Source: Oceanimonas smirnovii ATCC BAA-899 (GTDB lineage: Bacteria; Pseudomonadota; Gammaproteobacteria; Enterobacterales; Aeromonadaceae). From it: 64,000 nucleotides of DNA. The stretch lies in assembly GCF_000381965.1 (NCBI RefSeq), contig NZ_KB908458.1, forward strand, positions 1 through 64,000, in the 5' to 3' direction. The first letter of the stretch is position 1; each line of letters begins with the position of its first letter. Positions 18,601 to 28,902 of this stretch are shown here, in pieces. The notes under the pieces were generated by a model. The model had not been told where the DNA came from. It did no database searches and was given only the letters and a program-made list of their open reading frames with translations. The translations under genes were made by a program, and so were the position numbers.

Positions 18601-20122
18601 GGCCCAGCTGATCTTTGACATCAAGCAGATCAACCCCGACTGCCTGGTGTCGGTGAAGCTGGTGTCCGAGCCCGGCGTGGGCACCATCGCCACCGGCGTG
18701 GCCAAGGCCTATGCCGATTTGATCACCGTGTCCGGTTACGACGGCGGCACCGGCGCCAGCCCGCTGACCTCGGTCAAGTACGCCGGCTCTCCCTGGGAGC
18801 TGGGCCTGGCCGAAACCCAGCAGGCGCTGGTGGCCAACGGCCTGCGCCACAAGGTCCGGCTGCAGGTGGACGGTGGTCTCAAAACCGGTCTGGACATCGT
18901 CAAGGCCGCCATTCTGGGTGCCGAGAGCTTTGGCTTTGGTACTGGCCCCATGGTGGCCCTGGGCTGCAAGTACCTGCGTATCTGCCACCTGAACAACTGC
19001 GCCACCGGCGTGGCCACCCAGGATGAAAAGCTGCGCAGGGATCACTTCCTCGGTCTGCCGGAGATGGTAGAGAACTATTTCAAGTTTATCGCCGAGGAAA
19101 CCCGCGAGCTGATGGCGCAACTGGGTGTGAGCAAGCTGACCGACCTGATCGGCCGCACCGATCTGCTGCAAGCCCTGCCCGGCCTCACCGCCAAACAGCA
19201 AAAACTGGATCTGTCCGGCATTTTGGCCAAGCCCGAGCCCAAACCGGGCCTGGGTGTGTTCTGCCAGACCGGCAATCCCAACTTCGACAAGGGTGTACTC
19301 AACCTGAAAATAACCGAAGACGCCCTGCCTGCGGTGGAAAGCAAGACCGGCGGTAACTTCTATTATGCCATTCGCAACACAGACCGCTCGGTGGGGGCCC
19401 GTCTGTCCGGCGAAATAGCCAAACGTCACGGCAACCAGGGCATGGCAGCCGACCCGGTACGCATTCATCTGGACGGCACTGCCGGTCAGAGCTTCGGAGT
19501 GTGGAATGCCGGCGGTCTGGAGATGATCCTCACCGGAGATGCCAACGACTATGTAGGCAAGGGCATGACCGGCGGCAAGCTGGTGATCAAGTCTCATGTG
19601 GGCGTGGCCTTTGCCTCTCAGGACGCCACCCTGGCAGGCAACACCTGCCTCTATGGTGCCACCGGCGGTTACCTCTATGTGGCCGGCCGCGCCGGCGAGC
19701 GGTTCGCGGTGCGCAACTCCGGCGCCATTGCCGTGGTGGAAGGCCTGGGCGACAACGGCTGCGAGTACATGACCAGCGGCATTGTCACCGTGCTGGGCCG
19801 CACCGGCGTGAACTTCGCCGCGGGCATGACCGGCGGTTTTGCCTATGTGCTGGACGAAGACGATGATTTCGAGCTCAGAACCAACTTTGAGCTGGTTGAG
19901 CTGCTGGGACTGGACGAGCTGGTCATCCATCAGGAGCACCTGCGCGGCATTATTACTCAGCACCTGCAGGAAACCGGCAGCGACCGGGCACAGCAAATAC
20001 TGGCCGACTTCGACCGTTACCTGCCCATGTTCAAGCTGGTCAAACCCAGGTCCAGCGATGTGAAATCCCTGCTGGGTCACCAGAGCCGCTCTACCGCCGA
20101 GCTCCGTGTCCACGCGCAGTAA
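15665..20122 (+). CDS. gltB: glutamate synthase (NADPH), large subunit
   Basis: GOGAT alpha subunit of 1485 aa. It converts glutamine plus 2-oxoglutarate to two glutamates. The class II amidotransferase domain is at the N terminus; a 12-residue propeptide precedes the expected nucleophile Cys13 (CGFGLIAHTEG). Then come the central domain, the FMN-binding TIM-barrel synthase domain (SGYDGGTGASPLTSVKYAG; DGGLKTGLDIVKAAILGAE), the 3Fe-4S cysteine cluster CKYLRICHLNNCATGVATQ and the C-terminal beta-helix with repeated G-x-x-G-x-x-x-G turns. Length matches E. coli. It forms an operon with gltD, 12 bp downstream. Confidence 0.98.
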   Translation: MSLYDPTLEKDNCGFGLIAHTEGETSHKLVRLAISALDRMQHRGGIAADGKTGDGCGLLMQKPDSFFRAVAQDKGWSLGRKYAVGMLFLNPDAALAEQHRAIINEELERETLSLVGWREVPVNPGVLGEIAKASLPRIEQVFVNAPAGWAEQDIERRLYIVRRRIEKRISDDFFYVVSLSNLVMTYKGLCMPADLPRFYLDLADIRMQSAICVFHQRFSTNTQPRWPLAQPFRFLAHNGEINTIGGNRQWAQARAYKFASPLLPDLKDAAPYVNTSGSDSSSLDNMLELFLAGGMDLFRAMRMLIPPAWQKNPAMDEDLRAFYDFNSMHMEPWDGPAGIVMSDGRFAACALDRNGLRPARYVRTKDGFITLASEIGIWDYTPDEVLEKGRVGPGELFVVDTASGKIWNSFEIDDDLKGRHPYKEWMTKHKRKLERFEDLSDEQAGQRELDERQLRTYQKLFGYSMEELDQVIRVMGENGQEAVGSMGDDAPMAVLSSRARSVYDYFRQMFAQVTNPPIDPLRENHVMSLATLIGREQNVFNETHGHANRVQFESPILLYSDFHQLMQLDQSEHKHCVLDLNFEPAEGLKAAIERLCEEATTAVRDGAVLLVLSDRAIREDRLPIPAAMAVGAVQRTLVEANLRCDSNIIVETASTRDPHQFAVLLGFGATAIYPYLAYETLARQVADGVLNMPLRQALLNFRNSINKGLYKVMSKMGISTVASYRCSQLFEAIGLHDEVVELCFKGVSSRIQGAAFEDFQQDLFNLSKLAWIARKPLNQGGLLKYVHDGEYHSYNPDVVTSLQKAVRSGNYDDYKVYARLVNERPVATLRDLLTLKPAGAGIDLSEVEPASELFPRFDSAAMSIGALGPEAHESLAVAMNRLGGQSNSGEGGEDPRRFNSLKNSKIKQVASGRFGVTPHYLMNAEVIQIKVAQGAKPGEGGQLPGHKVTAEIAKLRYAVPGVTLISPPPHHDIYSIEDLAQLIFDIKQINPDCLVSVKLVSEPGVGTIATGVAKAYADLITVSGYDGGTGASPLTSVKYAGSPWELGLAETQQALVANGLRHKVRLQVDGGLKTGLDIVKAAILGAESFGFGTGPMVALGCKYLRICHLNNCATGVATQDEKLRRDHFLGLPEMVENYFKFIAEETRELMAQLGVSKLTDLIGRTDLLQALPGLTAKQQKLDLSGILAKPEPKPGLGVFCQTGNPNFDKGVLNLKITEDALPAVESKTGGNFYYAIRNTDRSVGARLSGEIAKRHGNQGMAADPVRIHLDGTAGQSFGVWNAGGLEMILTGDANDYVGKGMTGGKLVIKSHVGVAFASQDATLAGNTCLYGATGGYLYVAGRAGERFAVRNSGAIAVVEGLGDNGCEYMTSGIVTVLGRTGVNFAAGMTGGFAYVLDEDDDFELRTNFELVELLGLDELVIHQEHLRGIITQHLQETGSDRAQQILADFDRYLPMFKLVKPRSSDVKSLLGHQSRSTAELRVHAQ

Positions 20123-21550
<1,428 letters not shown>

Positions 21551-21570
21551 GTTCGCTTGTCTTCATGTGC

Positions 21571-21597
21571 AAAGGCCGCTCACCGAGCGGCCTTTTT
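21571..21597 (+). terminator. Rho-independent terminator after gltD
   Basis: AAAGGCCGCTC (21571-21581), loop ACC, inverse arm to 21595, then more T. Confidence 0.9.
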
Positions 21598-21630
21598 GTT
21601 TTAACTGTCGGTTGAGTCATGCAAATACGT

Positions 21631-21740
21631 CGGCCAAAGGGCACTGCTTCTTCGGCTCGCCGTAAACCCATCCCTGGGGGCTCCGTCGCGCCATCCTTGG
21701 CGCGAAGGGCACGCCGAAGCAGACACCCTTTGTCCTCCTT
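21631..21740 (-). repeat. dispersed hairpin repeat, copy R8
   Basis: 110 bp. Its reverse complement closely follows the copies at 45431 and 48128: AGGAGGACAAAGGGTGTCTG at one end, GCAGTGCCCTTTGGCCG at the other, and inner stem-loop GCGCCA-TCCT-TGGCGC. It occupies most of the gltD-mtnN spacer. Bases 21741-21859 show nothing else I can assign. Confidence 0.85.
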
Positions 21741-21859
21741 ATTCACCACCGGGCTGTCTGTAGCTATTTGCTGGCAACCCTGCTGGTGCTTCGCAATCCA
21801 CAAATCCACATCCAACAAACGAATTTAGGTGCTGTGCAATCGGCCTTTTAAGGTGATGG

Positions 21860-21868
21860 TGGTACACT
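21860..21868 (+). promoter_or_regulatory. extended -10 promoter of mtnN
   Basis: TGG TACACT (21860-21868), 32 bp upstream of the mtnN start. The same word GGTGGTACACT occurs upstream of ppa (50423-50433). No good -35 is visible, as expected for extended -10 promoters. Confidence 0.5.
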
Positions 21869-21899
21869 TGCGGCCATCATTTTTGCGGGAATCAGTGTT

Positions 21900-22598
21900 A
21901 TGACTATCGGAATTATCGGGGCCATGGAGCAGGAAGTAGCCGAGCTGCGCGCCCAGCTGGAAAACGCCACTACCACCACAGTAGGCGGCTGCGAGTTTTA
22001 TCAGGGCCGACTTGCCGACAAGGAGGTGGTGATCACCCGCTCCGGTATCGGCAAGGTAGCCGCCAGCATTGCCACCACCTTGCTGCTGGAGCGCTTTTCA
22101 CCCAAGTGCGTGATCAACACCGGCTCCGCCGGCGGCTTTGATCCGGCCCTGCATGTGGGCGATGTGGTGGTATCCAGCGAGGTGCGCTTTCACGATGTGG
22201 ACGTGACCGCCTTTGGCTACGAAATGGGGCAGATGGCCCAGCAGCCGCCGGCCTTTACCGCCGATCCGGCGTTGATTGAACTGGCCCGGGAATGCCTCAC
22301 CGGCCAGGATAACATCAATTCCGCCGTCGGCCTTATCTGTACCGGCGATCAGTTTATGCACCGGGAAGAGCAGCTGAACAAGGCGGTCACCGAGTTTCCG
22401 GCCATGAAGGCCTGCGAAATGGAAGCCGGTGCCATTGCTCAGGTGTGCCATCAGTTCAAGGTGCCCTTTGTGGTGGTGCGTGCCCTGTCGGACATTGCCG
22501 GCAAGGAGCAAGCCGAATCCTTTGAAGCCTTTCTGGACGTGGCGGCACGCCACTCTTCGGCCATGGTCAAGGCCATGGTACAGCGTCTGCCCGGCTAA
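21900..22598 (+). CDS. mtnN: 5'-methylthioadenosine/S-adenosylhomocysteine nucleosidase
   Basis: Nucleosidase of 232 aa (E. coli MtnN/Pfs 232). It cleaves MTA and SAH, recycling SAM by-products and yielding S-ribosylhomocysteine. Visible features: [16 protein letters not shown] with the catalytic Glu12 region, the phosphorylase-type [11 protein letters not shown], the substrate-binding [13 protein letters not shown] and the catalytic Asp in RALSDIAG. It is first of a probable mtnN-cbiB-btuF operon (3-bp gap, then 8-bp overlap). Confidence 0.96.
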   Translation: MTIGIIGAMEQEVAELRAQLENATTTTVGGCEFYQGRLADKEVVITRSGIGKVAASIATTLLLERFSPKCVINTGSAGGFDPALHVGDVVVSSEVRFHDVDVTAFGYEMGQMAQQPPAFTADPALIELARECLTGQDNINSAVGLICTGDQFMHREEQLNKAVTEFPAMKACEMEAGAIAQVCHQFKVPFVVVRALSDIAGKEQAESFEAFLDVAARHSSAMVKAMVQRLPG

Positions 22599-22601
22599 GC
22601 C

Positions 22602-23525
22602 ATGACGTTTCTGCTGGAACACCCTCTCAGCCTGCTGACGCTGGCACTGCTGCTCAGCCTGCTGCAGCCTGCCGACAAATTGCAGCCGCTGCTCACCCAA
22701 GGGCTGACAAGCCTGGGCCGGCGGCTGAACAAATCCGGCTACAGCCAGGGTTACCTGAAAGCCGCAGGGATGGGGCTATGGCTGGTGGTGCTGCTGCCGC
22801 TGCTGGCCGCCTGGTGGGCCATTGCCGAGCTGGCCCCCTGGCCCGAGTTACTGGATGTGCTGTTGTTGTGGGCCTGCCTGGATGCGGGCCGGATCAGCCG
22901 GCGGCTGCCGCAAACGCTTAAACAGATAGCTGAACAACGCAATCTGGCCCAGTTAACTCTGGCCCCTCTGTGTTTGCGCCAGACCGATGCCCTCTCCGAG
23001 CTGGGGCTGCGCAAGGCAGCGGCGGAAGTGGCGGTGCTGCGGCTGGCCGGGGATTTTGCCCTGGCCTGCTGGTATCTGGCCGGAGGCATTTATGCGGCGC
23101 TGACCTTTGCCCTGCTGCGGCTGGCGGTACAGGCCTGGCCATGCAAGCTGAATGACTGGCGCGCCTTTGGCACTCTGCCCTCGGCGCTGTACCGTGCTAT
23201 GGCCTGGCTGCCATTTCATATGCTGGCACTGACCCTGCTGATTTATCCCGGCTCCCGCCGGGCAGTCCGTGGCTGGGCCAAAGGCAGCCTGTGGGGCTTT
23301 GCTGCCGCCGGCCGGCTGCTGGCAGTCGCCGCTGCTGGCGTGAATGCTGGCCTGGGCGGGCCACGACGTTACACTCAGGCCACCGAGTATTACCCCAAGC
23401 TGGGCAGCGGCAATCAGCTGCGTTCTGATCAGGCCCGCGGGCTGCTGCTGCGGCTGGCTCTGGCGTTACTGTTCTGGCTCTCCATTGGCTGGACCCTGAC
23501 TCTGGTGCCGCTGCTTTATGGCTAA
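22602..23525 (+). CDS. CbiB/CobD-like adenosylcobinamide-phosphate synthase family membrane protein
   Basis: Membrane protein of 307 aa resembling CbiB (CobD), which joins an aminopropanol arm to adenosylcobyric acid. Several hydrophobic segments alternate with the family-like LRLAGDFALACWYLAGGIYAA block, a second hydrophobic run near 185-230 and the C-terminal GGPRRYTQATEYYPKLGSG. No other cobalamin-ring genes are nearby; between mtnN and btuF it probably serves corrinoid salvage. Identification rests on family resemblance plus the btuF neighbour. Whether it keeps CbiB catalytic activity cannot be judged here. Confidence 0.7.
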   Translation: MTFLLEHPLSLLTLALLLSLLQPADKLQPLLTQGLTSLGRRLNKSGYSQGYLKAAGMGLWLVVLLPLLAAWWAIAELAPWPELLDVLLLWACLDAGRISRRLPQTLKQIAEQRNLAQLTLAPLCLRQTDALSELGLRKAAAEVAVLRLAGDFALACWYLAGGIYAALTFALLRLAVQAWPCKLNDWRAFGTLPSALYRAMAWLPFHMLALTLLIYPGSRRAVRGWAKGSLWGFAAAGRLLAVAAAGVNAGLGGPRRYTQATEYYPKLGSGNQLRSDQARGLLLRLALALLFWLSIGWTLTLVPLLYG

Positions 23526-24333
23526 ATTACTGCTGCTGTTAGTGCTGATACCGGCGCTGGCCTACGGAGAGGCAAAACGCATTATCAGTCTGGCCCCGCA
23601 TATTACCGAAATACTGTTTGCCATTGGTGCCGGCGAACAGGTGGTGGGAGTGGATGAGGCCAGTGATTATCCCGAGGCCGCCACTGCCCTTCCCGACATT
23701 GCCAATTACCGTTCCATTAATCTGGAGCAAGTGCTGGCACTGGAGCCGGATCTGATTATCGCCTGGCAAAGCGCGCAGTCGCTGCAGGTGGCTCCCTTGG
23801 TGCAACTGGGTATACCGGTAGCCTATTCCGAGCCCAAACAACTGGATGACCTGAGTGACGAGCTGCTCAGATTTGGCCGGCTCACCGGCCATGAGCAGCA
23901 GGCTCAGCAGGTGGCAGAACATTATCGGCACCGCCTTGCCGCCCTGCGTCAGCGCTATCAAGAAGCAGCGCCGGTCAGACTGTTTTATCAGCTGAACGAA
24001 GTGCCATTGATGTCGGCCAGCCAGCATACCTGGATGGGCCAGGCGGTCAGCCTGTGCGGCGGAGACAGTATTACCGCCGACAGTCCCACGCCCTATCCGC
24101 AAATTGATGCAGAATTTGTGCTGGCACAAAATCCGGACGTGATTCTGGCCCGGAACCTGTCTGCTCTGCAGCGCTGGAAAGACTGGCCAGAGCTTGCTGC
24201 CGTACAACAAAACCAGCTGTTCACTATGGATGTGGACACTCTGCACCGCTTTACTCCACGCACTCCCGGCGGCATTGCCGGGCTTTGCCAGCAGCTGGAT
24301 CTGGTTCGTCAACACAGACAGAAGGCGAATTGA
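23518..24333 (+). CDS. btuF: vitamin B12-binding periplasmic protein
   Basis: Solute-binding protein of 271 aa (E. coli BtuF 266) that delivers cobalamin to BtuCD. An N-terminal signal peptide (MAKLLLLLVLIPALAYG) is followed by RIISLAPHITEILFAIGAGEQVVGVDEASDYP, the hallmark of the BtuF/FhuD group, and LEPDLIIAW. The ATG overlaps the upstream CbiB-like gene by 8 bp. btuC and btuD are not in the window. Confidence 0.92.
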   Translation: MAKLLLLLVLIPALAYGEAKRIISLAPHITEILFAIGAGEQVVGVDEASDYPEAATALPDIANYRSINLEQVLALEPDLIIAWQSAQSLQVAPLVQLGIPVAYSEPKQLDDLSDELLRFGRLTGHEQQAQQVAEHYRHRLAALRQRYQEAAPVRLFYQLNEVPLMSASQHTWMGQAVSLCGGDSITADSPTPYPQIDAEFVLAQNPDVILARNLSALQRWKDWPELAAVQQNQLFTMDVDTLHRFTPRTPGGIAGLCQQLDLVRQHRQKAN

Positions 24334-24343
24334 GTTCCTCATA

Positions 24344-24372
24344 CCGCCTCTATACAATGGCGGCCCTTTTTT
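24344..24372 (+). terminator. probable terminator after btuF
   Basis: CCGCC (24344-24348), a 10-nt loop, GGCGG (24359-24363), then CCCTTTTTT. The stem is short, so strength is uncertain; the loop also contains TATACAAT, which could be a -10 for the next gene. Confidence 0.5.
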
Positions 24373-24388
24373 GTTGAGGTAAAGACAA

Positions 24389-25018
24389 TTGCTGCCCCTG
24401 GTTGATTCGGTATTTTACTGGAGTGATTTATTCGGCACCGCCGTGTTTGCCTTTTCGGGCATTCTGGTTGCAGGCCGTTTGCGCATGGATGGCTTTGGCG
24501 TCATCGTACTGGCAGCCGTCACCGCTATTGGCGGTGGCACCATACGGGACCTTATTATCGGGGCCGAGCAAGTTTTCTGGGTAGCGGATACCCTTTATCT
24601 TTGGGTCATTCTGGGCACGGCCATGCTGGGACTCTATATAGTTCGCCTGCCCCGCCGGCTGCCCTGGTATATGTTGCCTCTGGCCGATGCCTTTGGCCTG
24701 GCGGTGTTTACCGTGATTGGTGCCGACAAGGCTCTGAGCCATGGCACCTCGGGCATGGTGGCGGTGGTGATGGGCGTGATCACCGGGGTGGCCGGCGGCA
24801 TGATTCGGGACGTGCTGGCCCGGGAAGTGCCCATGGTGCTGCAACGGGAAATCTACGCCACCGCCTGTATTCTGGGCGGCATTCTCTACACCGGTACTCT
24901 GGCGCTGGGCCTGCCCACCCTGCTGGCCACCGCCCTGGGCATGCTGGGCACCTTTATACTCAGGGTTGCCGCCATTCGCTGGCACCTGTCGTTGCCGGTG
25001 TTCTCGCTGACGCGGTGA
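24389..25018 (+). CDS. TRIC-type (UPF0126) cation channel family membrane protein, YadS-like
   Basis: Inner-membrane protein of 209 aa with two tandem UPF0126 repeats. Each carries the glycine-rich motif [11 protein letters not shown] (about residue 49) or [11 protein letters not shown] (about 134) and three hydrophobic helices. The family is related to trimeric intracellular cation channels; E. coli has YadS directly after btuF, matching this position. The start is a TTG at 24389, preceded by TTGAGG (24373-24378); no ATG occurs at a family-consistent place. Confidence 0.85.
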   Translation: MLPLVDSVFYWSDLFGTAVFAFSGILVAGRLRMDGFGVIVLAAVTAIGGGTIRDLIIGAEQVFWVADTLYLWVILGTAMLGLYIVRLPRRLPWYMLPLADAFGLAVFTVIGADKALSHGTSGMVAVVMGVITGVAGGMIRDVLAREVPMVLQREIYATACILGGILYTGTLALGLPTLLATALGMLGTFILRVAAIRWHLSLPVFSLTR

Positions 25019-25025
25019 GGAAAAC

Positions 25026-25055
25026 AAAAAGGCAGCTCAATGAGCTGCCTTTTTT
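25026..25055. terminator. bidirectional terminator between yadS-like gene and tyrS
   Basis: AAAAAGGCAGCTC (25026-25038), loop AAT, the inverse arm and a T-run; it serves both convergent genes. Confidence 0.88.
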
Positions 25056-25073
25056 AGCGTTAAAGCCTCAGAC

Positions 25074-26270
25074 TCAGGCCACGGTGACCCTTGCAAACTT
25101 GCGCTTGCCTACCTGATATACCGCCTGACCGGGCAGTACCTGCAGCTTGCTGTCTTCCAGCTTGTCACCGTCCACTTTTACCGCACCCTGCTTGATCATG
25201 CGCAGAGCCTCGGAGGTGGACGCCACCAGACCGGCGTCTTTCAGCAAATTTGCAATGCCCATGCCGTCGGCACCGGCATTCAGGGTCACTTCCGGCAGAT
25301 CGTCAGGAATGGCGTTTTTCTGAAACCGCTGCACAAAGTCCTGATAAGCCTGTTCGGCAGCTGCTTCGTTGTGGTAGCGGGTGATAATTTCTCTGGCCAG
25401 CAAAATCTTGGTATCCCGCGGGTTGGCACCGTCGGCTACTTCCTGCTTGAGGGCGGCCAGCTCGTCCAGACTACGACGGGACAAGAGCTCGAAATAGCGC
25501 CACATCAGCTCATCGGACAGCGACATGATTTTGCCGAACATTTCATTGGGAGCTTCGTCCACACCAATGTAGTTGCCTGCCGACTTGGACATTTTCTTGA
25601 CGCCGTCCAGGCCTTCCAGCAACGGCATGGTCAGCACCACCTGAGGCGTCATACCTTCGTCTTTCTGCAGCTCACGTCCCATCAGCAGGTTAAAGCGCTG
25701 ATCGGTTCCTCCCAGCTCAATATCGGCCTTCAGTGCCACTGAATCGTAGCCCTGCAATAACGGGTACATAAATTCATGAATAGCAATGGACTGGCCGGAA
25801 GCATAGCGTTTCTTAAAATCGTCCCGTTCCAGCATACGCGCGACTGTCTGACGGGCAGCCAGACGAATCATGCCGGTGGCACCCAGTTCACTCAGCCAGC
25901 TGGAGTTATACACTATCTCGGTTTTCGCCGGGTCCAGCACCTTGAATGCCTGCTCGGCATAGGTTTTGGCATTAGCGGCCACCTGCTCGGCAGTCAGCGG
26001 CGGGCGGGTCGTGTTTTTGCCGGACGGATCGCCTACCTGAGCGGTAAAGTCACCAATCAGCAGCAATACTTGATGGCCCAGATCCTGAAACTGACGCAGC
26101 TTGTTAAGGATCACGGTATGACCCAGATGAATATCCGGCGCGGTGGGATCCATACCCAGTTTTACCCGTAGCGGGCGACCTTCCTTCAGCTTTGCAATCA
26201 GCTCTTCTTCAACCAGTATCTCTTCGGCACCACGTTTAATTTCCGCCAGCGCCGCTTCCAGCTGGGACAT
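25074..26270 (-). CDS. tyrS: tyrosyl-tRNA synthetase
   Basis: Class I aminoacyl-tRNA synthetase of 398 aa, the shorter TyrZ/TyrS2-like type of many Proteobacteria. The HIGH-equivalent is HLGH in [20 protein letters not shown] and the KMSKS loop is [14 protein letters not shown]-terminal S4 RNA-binding domain covers roughly the last 60 residues. The start is ATG 26268-26270 with AGGAGT upstream; the open frame extends 19 codons further without support. Confidence 0.96.
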   Translation of the reverse strand: MSQLEAALAEIKRGAEEILVEEELIAKLKEGRPLRVKLGMDPTAPDIHLGHTVILNKLRQFQDLGHQVLLLIGDFTAQVGDPSGKNTTRPPLTAEQVAANAKTYAEQAFKVLDPAKTEIVYNSSWLSELGATGMIRLAARQTVARMLERDDFKKRYASGQSIAIHEFMYPLLQGYDSVALKADIELGGTDQRFNLLMGRELQKDEGMTPQVVLTMPLLEGLDGVKKMSKSAGNYIGVDEAPNEMFGKIMSLSDELMWRYFELLSRRSLDELAALKQEVADGANPRDTKILLAREIITRYHNEAAAEQAYQDFVQRFQKNAIPDDLPEVTLNAGADGMGIANLLKDAGLVASTSEALRMIKQGAVKVDGDKLEDSKLQVLPGQAVYQVGKRKFARVTVA

Positions 26271-26435
26271 GACAACTACACTCCTGTTGGCAAGCCTGAG
26301 GCACCCTCTGGCGCTTTGCCGGGGCACAAAAAGGGATCAGGCAATATAATTTAGTTAAGCAAGCCATATTACTGGAATGGCGAAGAAATTGGAAAGACTG
26401 TAGAATTTTTGCCAGTTTTCAGGGAAGAGCCGAGC

Positions 26436-27731
26436 ATGCCTGTGATTAAACTGCTGAATAATTTACCCCGTCGACATCGTATTGCCATTTTTGCCCTTGG
26501 TATCGGTATGGGCATACTGGCCATGTTGCCCAGTGAACAGGCCGTTGCCAGCCGGGCGATAGCTGAGCAAACCGATGCCCTCATTGTGGCTGGCGAGCGT
26601 TATCCTCTGGCGTTGGAAGTCGAGAATATTCCTTTTAATGAGTCTCGCCGTCATGCTCAGGAGCAAATAGTTCAGGTAAAGTCCGGTGATGCGCTGTCGC
26701 TGATTTTTTCCCGTCAGGGCCTGCCCTCTGCATTGCTGCACGAGCTCAGCCAGCTTGAAGAAGCGAAGGCCCTGCAGTCACTGCATCCCGGTGACAAACT
26801 CACATTTCGCTACAACCGCAATAATGAATTTACCGCCCTGCTCTATTCTCTGGACGCCGCCCGCACATTGGAAATCACCAAAGGTGCCAAGGGACTGAGC
26901 AGCCGTATTCACAGTGCCAGTCTGGAAAGCCGCAGCCGGTTTGCCCAGGGCAGAGTCAGCTCGAGCTTCTGGAATGCCGGCAAGACTGCTGGCCTCAGCG
27001 CCAGTCAAATTATGAGCCTGGCCGGCATGTTTGCATGGGATCTCGACTTTGCGCTGGATATTCGCGAAGGTGACTATTTTACCGTGCTGTTTGAAGAGCA
27101 GTACAAAGACGGGCTGAGGGTAGGCAGCGGCGACATTCTTGCCGCCGAATTTGTGAATCAGGGCAAGGTCTATCGCGCTGTGCGTCATGAAGACGGCAAC
27201 TACTATTCACCGGAAGGCCGCGCCATGCGTAAAAGCTTTTTGCGGGCACCGGTGAACTTTACCCATATCAGCTCCAACTTTAACCCCCGCCGGCTGCATC
27301 CGGTCACCGGTCAGGTGCGGCCGCACAGAGGCATAGACTATGCAGCACGCACCGGCACGCCGATAATGGCCGCCGGCAGCGGTGTCGTGACCGAGTCTGG
27401 CTATAACCGCTTTAACGGCAACTATGTGTTTATTCGCCACGACAGTACTTATGTGACCAAATATCTGCATCTGCATAAACGCATGGTTAAAAAAGGTCAG
27501 CGGGTAAAGCAGGAGCAGCAAATCGGAACGCTCGGGGCCACCGGCCGGGTCACCGGCCCGCATTTGCATTATGAGTTTCTGGTTAACGGCGTGCACAAGG
27601 ATCCCAAGACGGTGAAGCTGCCTCAGGCCGCCAAACTGCCCACTGCCGAACTGGCCCGGTTCAAGCCCAGGGCTAACCAGCTGCTGGCCCAGCTGACTCG
27701 TGTCGGCAATGTGATGCTGGCGAAGAACTGA
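26436..27731 (+). CDS. mepM: M23-family murein endopeptidase, MepM-like
   Basis: Peptidoglycan DD-endopeptidase of 431 aa. An N-terminal membrane anchor (about 16-35) is followed by a LysM/OapA-like region (VQVKSGDALSLIFSRQGLP; LHPGDKLTFRYN) and a C-terminal LytM domain. Its zinc ligands are intact: H and D in HRGIDYAARTGTP, H in KYLHLHKRM and the HLH of GPHLHYEFLVNG. It cuts cross-links to allow wall growth. The ATG at 26436 has AGGGAAG 7 nt upstream and is preferred to the upstream TTG (26409). It is divergent from tyrS. Confidence 0.9.
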   Translation: MPVIKLLNNLPRRHRIAIFALGIGMGILAMLPSEQAVASRAIAEQTDALIVAGERYPLALEVENIPFNESRRHAQEQIVQVKSGDALSLIFSRQGLPSALLHELSQLEEAKALQSLHPGDKLTFRYNRNNEFTALLYSLDAARTLEITKGAKGLSSRIHSASLESRSRFAQGRVSSSFWNAGKTAGLSASQIMSLAGMFAWDLDFALDIREGDYFTVLFEEQYKDGLRVGSGDILAAEFVNQGKVYRAVRHEDGNYYSPEGRAMRKSFLRAPVNFTHISSNFNPRRLHPVTGQVRPHRGIDYAARTGTPIMAAGSGVVTESGYNRFNGNYVFIRHDSTYVTKYLHLHKRMVKKGQRVKQEQQIGTLGATGRVTGPHLHYEFLVNGVHKDPKTVKLPQAAKLPTAELARFKPRANQLLAQLTRVGNVMLAKN

Positions 27732-27735
27732 TACA

Positions 27736-27765
27736 AAAACGGCCCGCATTGGCGGGCCGTTTTTT
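27736..27765. terminator. bidirectional terminator between mepM and HIT gene
   Basis: AAAACGGCCCGC (27736-27747), loop ATTG, inverse arm with GCGGGCCG, then six T. It sits between two convergent genes. Confidence 0.88.
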
Positions 27766-27766
27766 A

Positions 27767-28195
27767 TTAAGCAGCGACAAAGTCCGGCAGTGCAGCCAAC
27801 CGTTCACACCAGCGGGCAGCTTCGGCCTCAAGATCATCATAGAGCAAGGCCTCAAAACGCCCCCAGACAGGGCCTGGCCAGGCGTCATCGGTGGTAAAGC
27901 GGGCAACATGGTGCAGGTGCAGCTGAGGCACCATATTGCCGAGTGCGGCCACATTCAGCTTATCGGGTGACAGCGACTGTTCCATTAATTGCGCCAGCGC
28001 ACAGGACTCACGCATCAGCTGCTGTTGATCCGCCTCGCTCAAGTGATGAATTTCCCGCAATTCGGCATAACGGGGCACTAAAATCAGCCAGGGATAGCGG
28101 CCGTCTTTGGCCAGCAGCACCCGGCTTAACGGCAGGTCGCCCAGCACCACGCAGTCGGCGGCCAGGCGCTCATGGAGCACAAAGTCATCGCTCAT
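27767..28195 (-). CDS. HIT (histidine triad) family protein
   Basis: Protein of 142 aa of the HIT superfamily (nucleotide hydrolases/transferases such as Ap4A-type enzymes). N-terminal [22 protein letters not shown] is typical. The triad region reads [12 protein letters not shown], the Q-x-H-x-H variant in which the first His is Gln; this is common in proteobacterial members and leaves the catalytic central His. Substrate unknown. Its ATG overlaps the stop of the glutaredoxin-like gene by 4 bp. Confidence 0.85.
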   Translation of the reverse strand: MSDDFVLHERLAADCVVLGDLPLSRVLLAKDGRYPWLILVPRYAELREIHHLSEADQQQLMRESCALAQLMEQSLSPDKLNVAALGNMVPQLHLHHVARFTTDDAWPGPVWGRFEALLYDDLEAEAARWCERLAALPDFVAA

Positions 28196-28518
28196 GATGC
28201 CTTGCCGAAGTGCAGGCGCAGGTAGGCGGCAATATCTGCCGATTCATACAGCCAGAAATAGTCACCGTTTTCCTGTTCAATGCGCAGGCAGGGCACCATA
28301 CGCTGGCCGCCACCGGCCATCAGCGCCTGCAGGTGCTCGGGGTTATTGGTGTCATATTCGGCAAGCTCAAGATCCAGCTCGCGCACTACCGCGCTCACCT
28401 TCTGACAAAAGGGGCACCACTCTTTTTTATACAGCGCCAGCTTTTCCGGGCTCTGTACAGCCGGTGCCGCTTCGGCCGCCTTGCTGGCACCACCGCCAAA
28501 CCAGTCAAACAGGGACAT
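28192..28518 (-). CDS. glutaredoxin-like thiol-redox protein
   Basis: Protein of 108 aa. An N-terminal [10 protein letters not shown] plus an Ala-rich linker precedes a glutaredoxin fold: [22 protein letters not shown] with the CPFC active site, the cis-proline VPCLRI and the C-terminal [15 protein letters not shown]. It ends 4 bp inside the HIT gene and begins 8 bp after erpA, so it is probably transcribed with erpA. A role in thiol redox or Fe-S chemistry is an inference from the neighbour. Confidence 0.8.
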   Translation of the reverse strand: MSLFDWFGGGASKAAEAAPAVQSPEKLALYKKEWCPFCQKVSAVVRELDLELAEYDTNNPEHLQALMAGGGQRMVPCLRIEQENGDYFWLYESADIAAYLRLHFGKAS

Positions 28519-28526
28519 ATTCAGCC

Positions 28527-28871
28527 TCAGATGCTAAAGGAAGAGCCACAACCACAGGTGCTGGTGGCATTGGGATTGGTTACCAGAAAGCGGGAGCCCT
28601 CAAGACCTTCAATATAATCGACGGTACCGCCCACCAGATATTGCAGGCTCATGGCGTCTACCACCATGATGATGCCGTTCTTTTCAATCACGGTGTCGCC
28701 GTCATTGCTTTTTTCATCAAAGGTAAAGCCGTACTGAAAGCCGGAGCAGCCGCCGCCGGTAATATAAACCCGCAGCTTCAGATCCGGGTTTTCCTCTTCG
28801 GCGATCAGGGCTTTTACCTTGTTGGCTGCCGCATCGCTCATCTGGATCGGCAAGGGGACTGCTTCGCTCAT
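28527..28871 (-). CDS. erpA: A-type iron-sulfur cluster insertion protein ErpA
   Basis: Protein of 114 aa, the same length as E. coli ErpA. It carries and delivers Fe-S clusters, including to the IspG/IspH isoprenoid enzymes. The three ligand cysteines are at 42 ([11 protein letters not shown]), 106 and 108 (STCGCGSSF). The start is ATG 28869-28871 with AGAGGTAG upstream; the open frame runs 46 codons further upstream, through the promoter and IscR site, and is not coding. It is divergent from hemL. Confidence 0.96.
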   Translation of the reverse strand: MSEAVPLPIQMSDAAANKVKALIAEEENPDLKLRVYITGGGCSGFQYGFTFDEKSNDGDTVIEKNGIIMVVDAMSLQYLVGGTVDYIEGLEGSRFLVTNPNATSTCGCGSSFSI

Positions 28872-28902
28872 CACTACCTCTTTATATATGGTGTTCTGCA
28901 AA

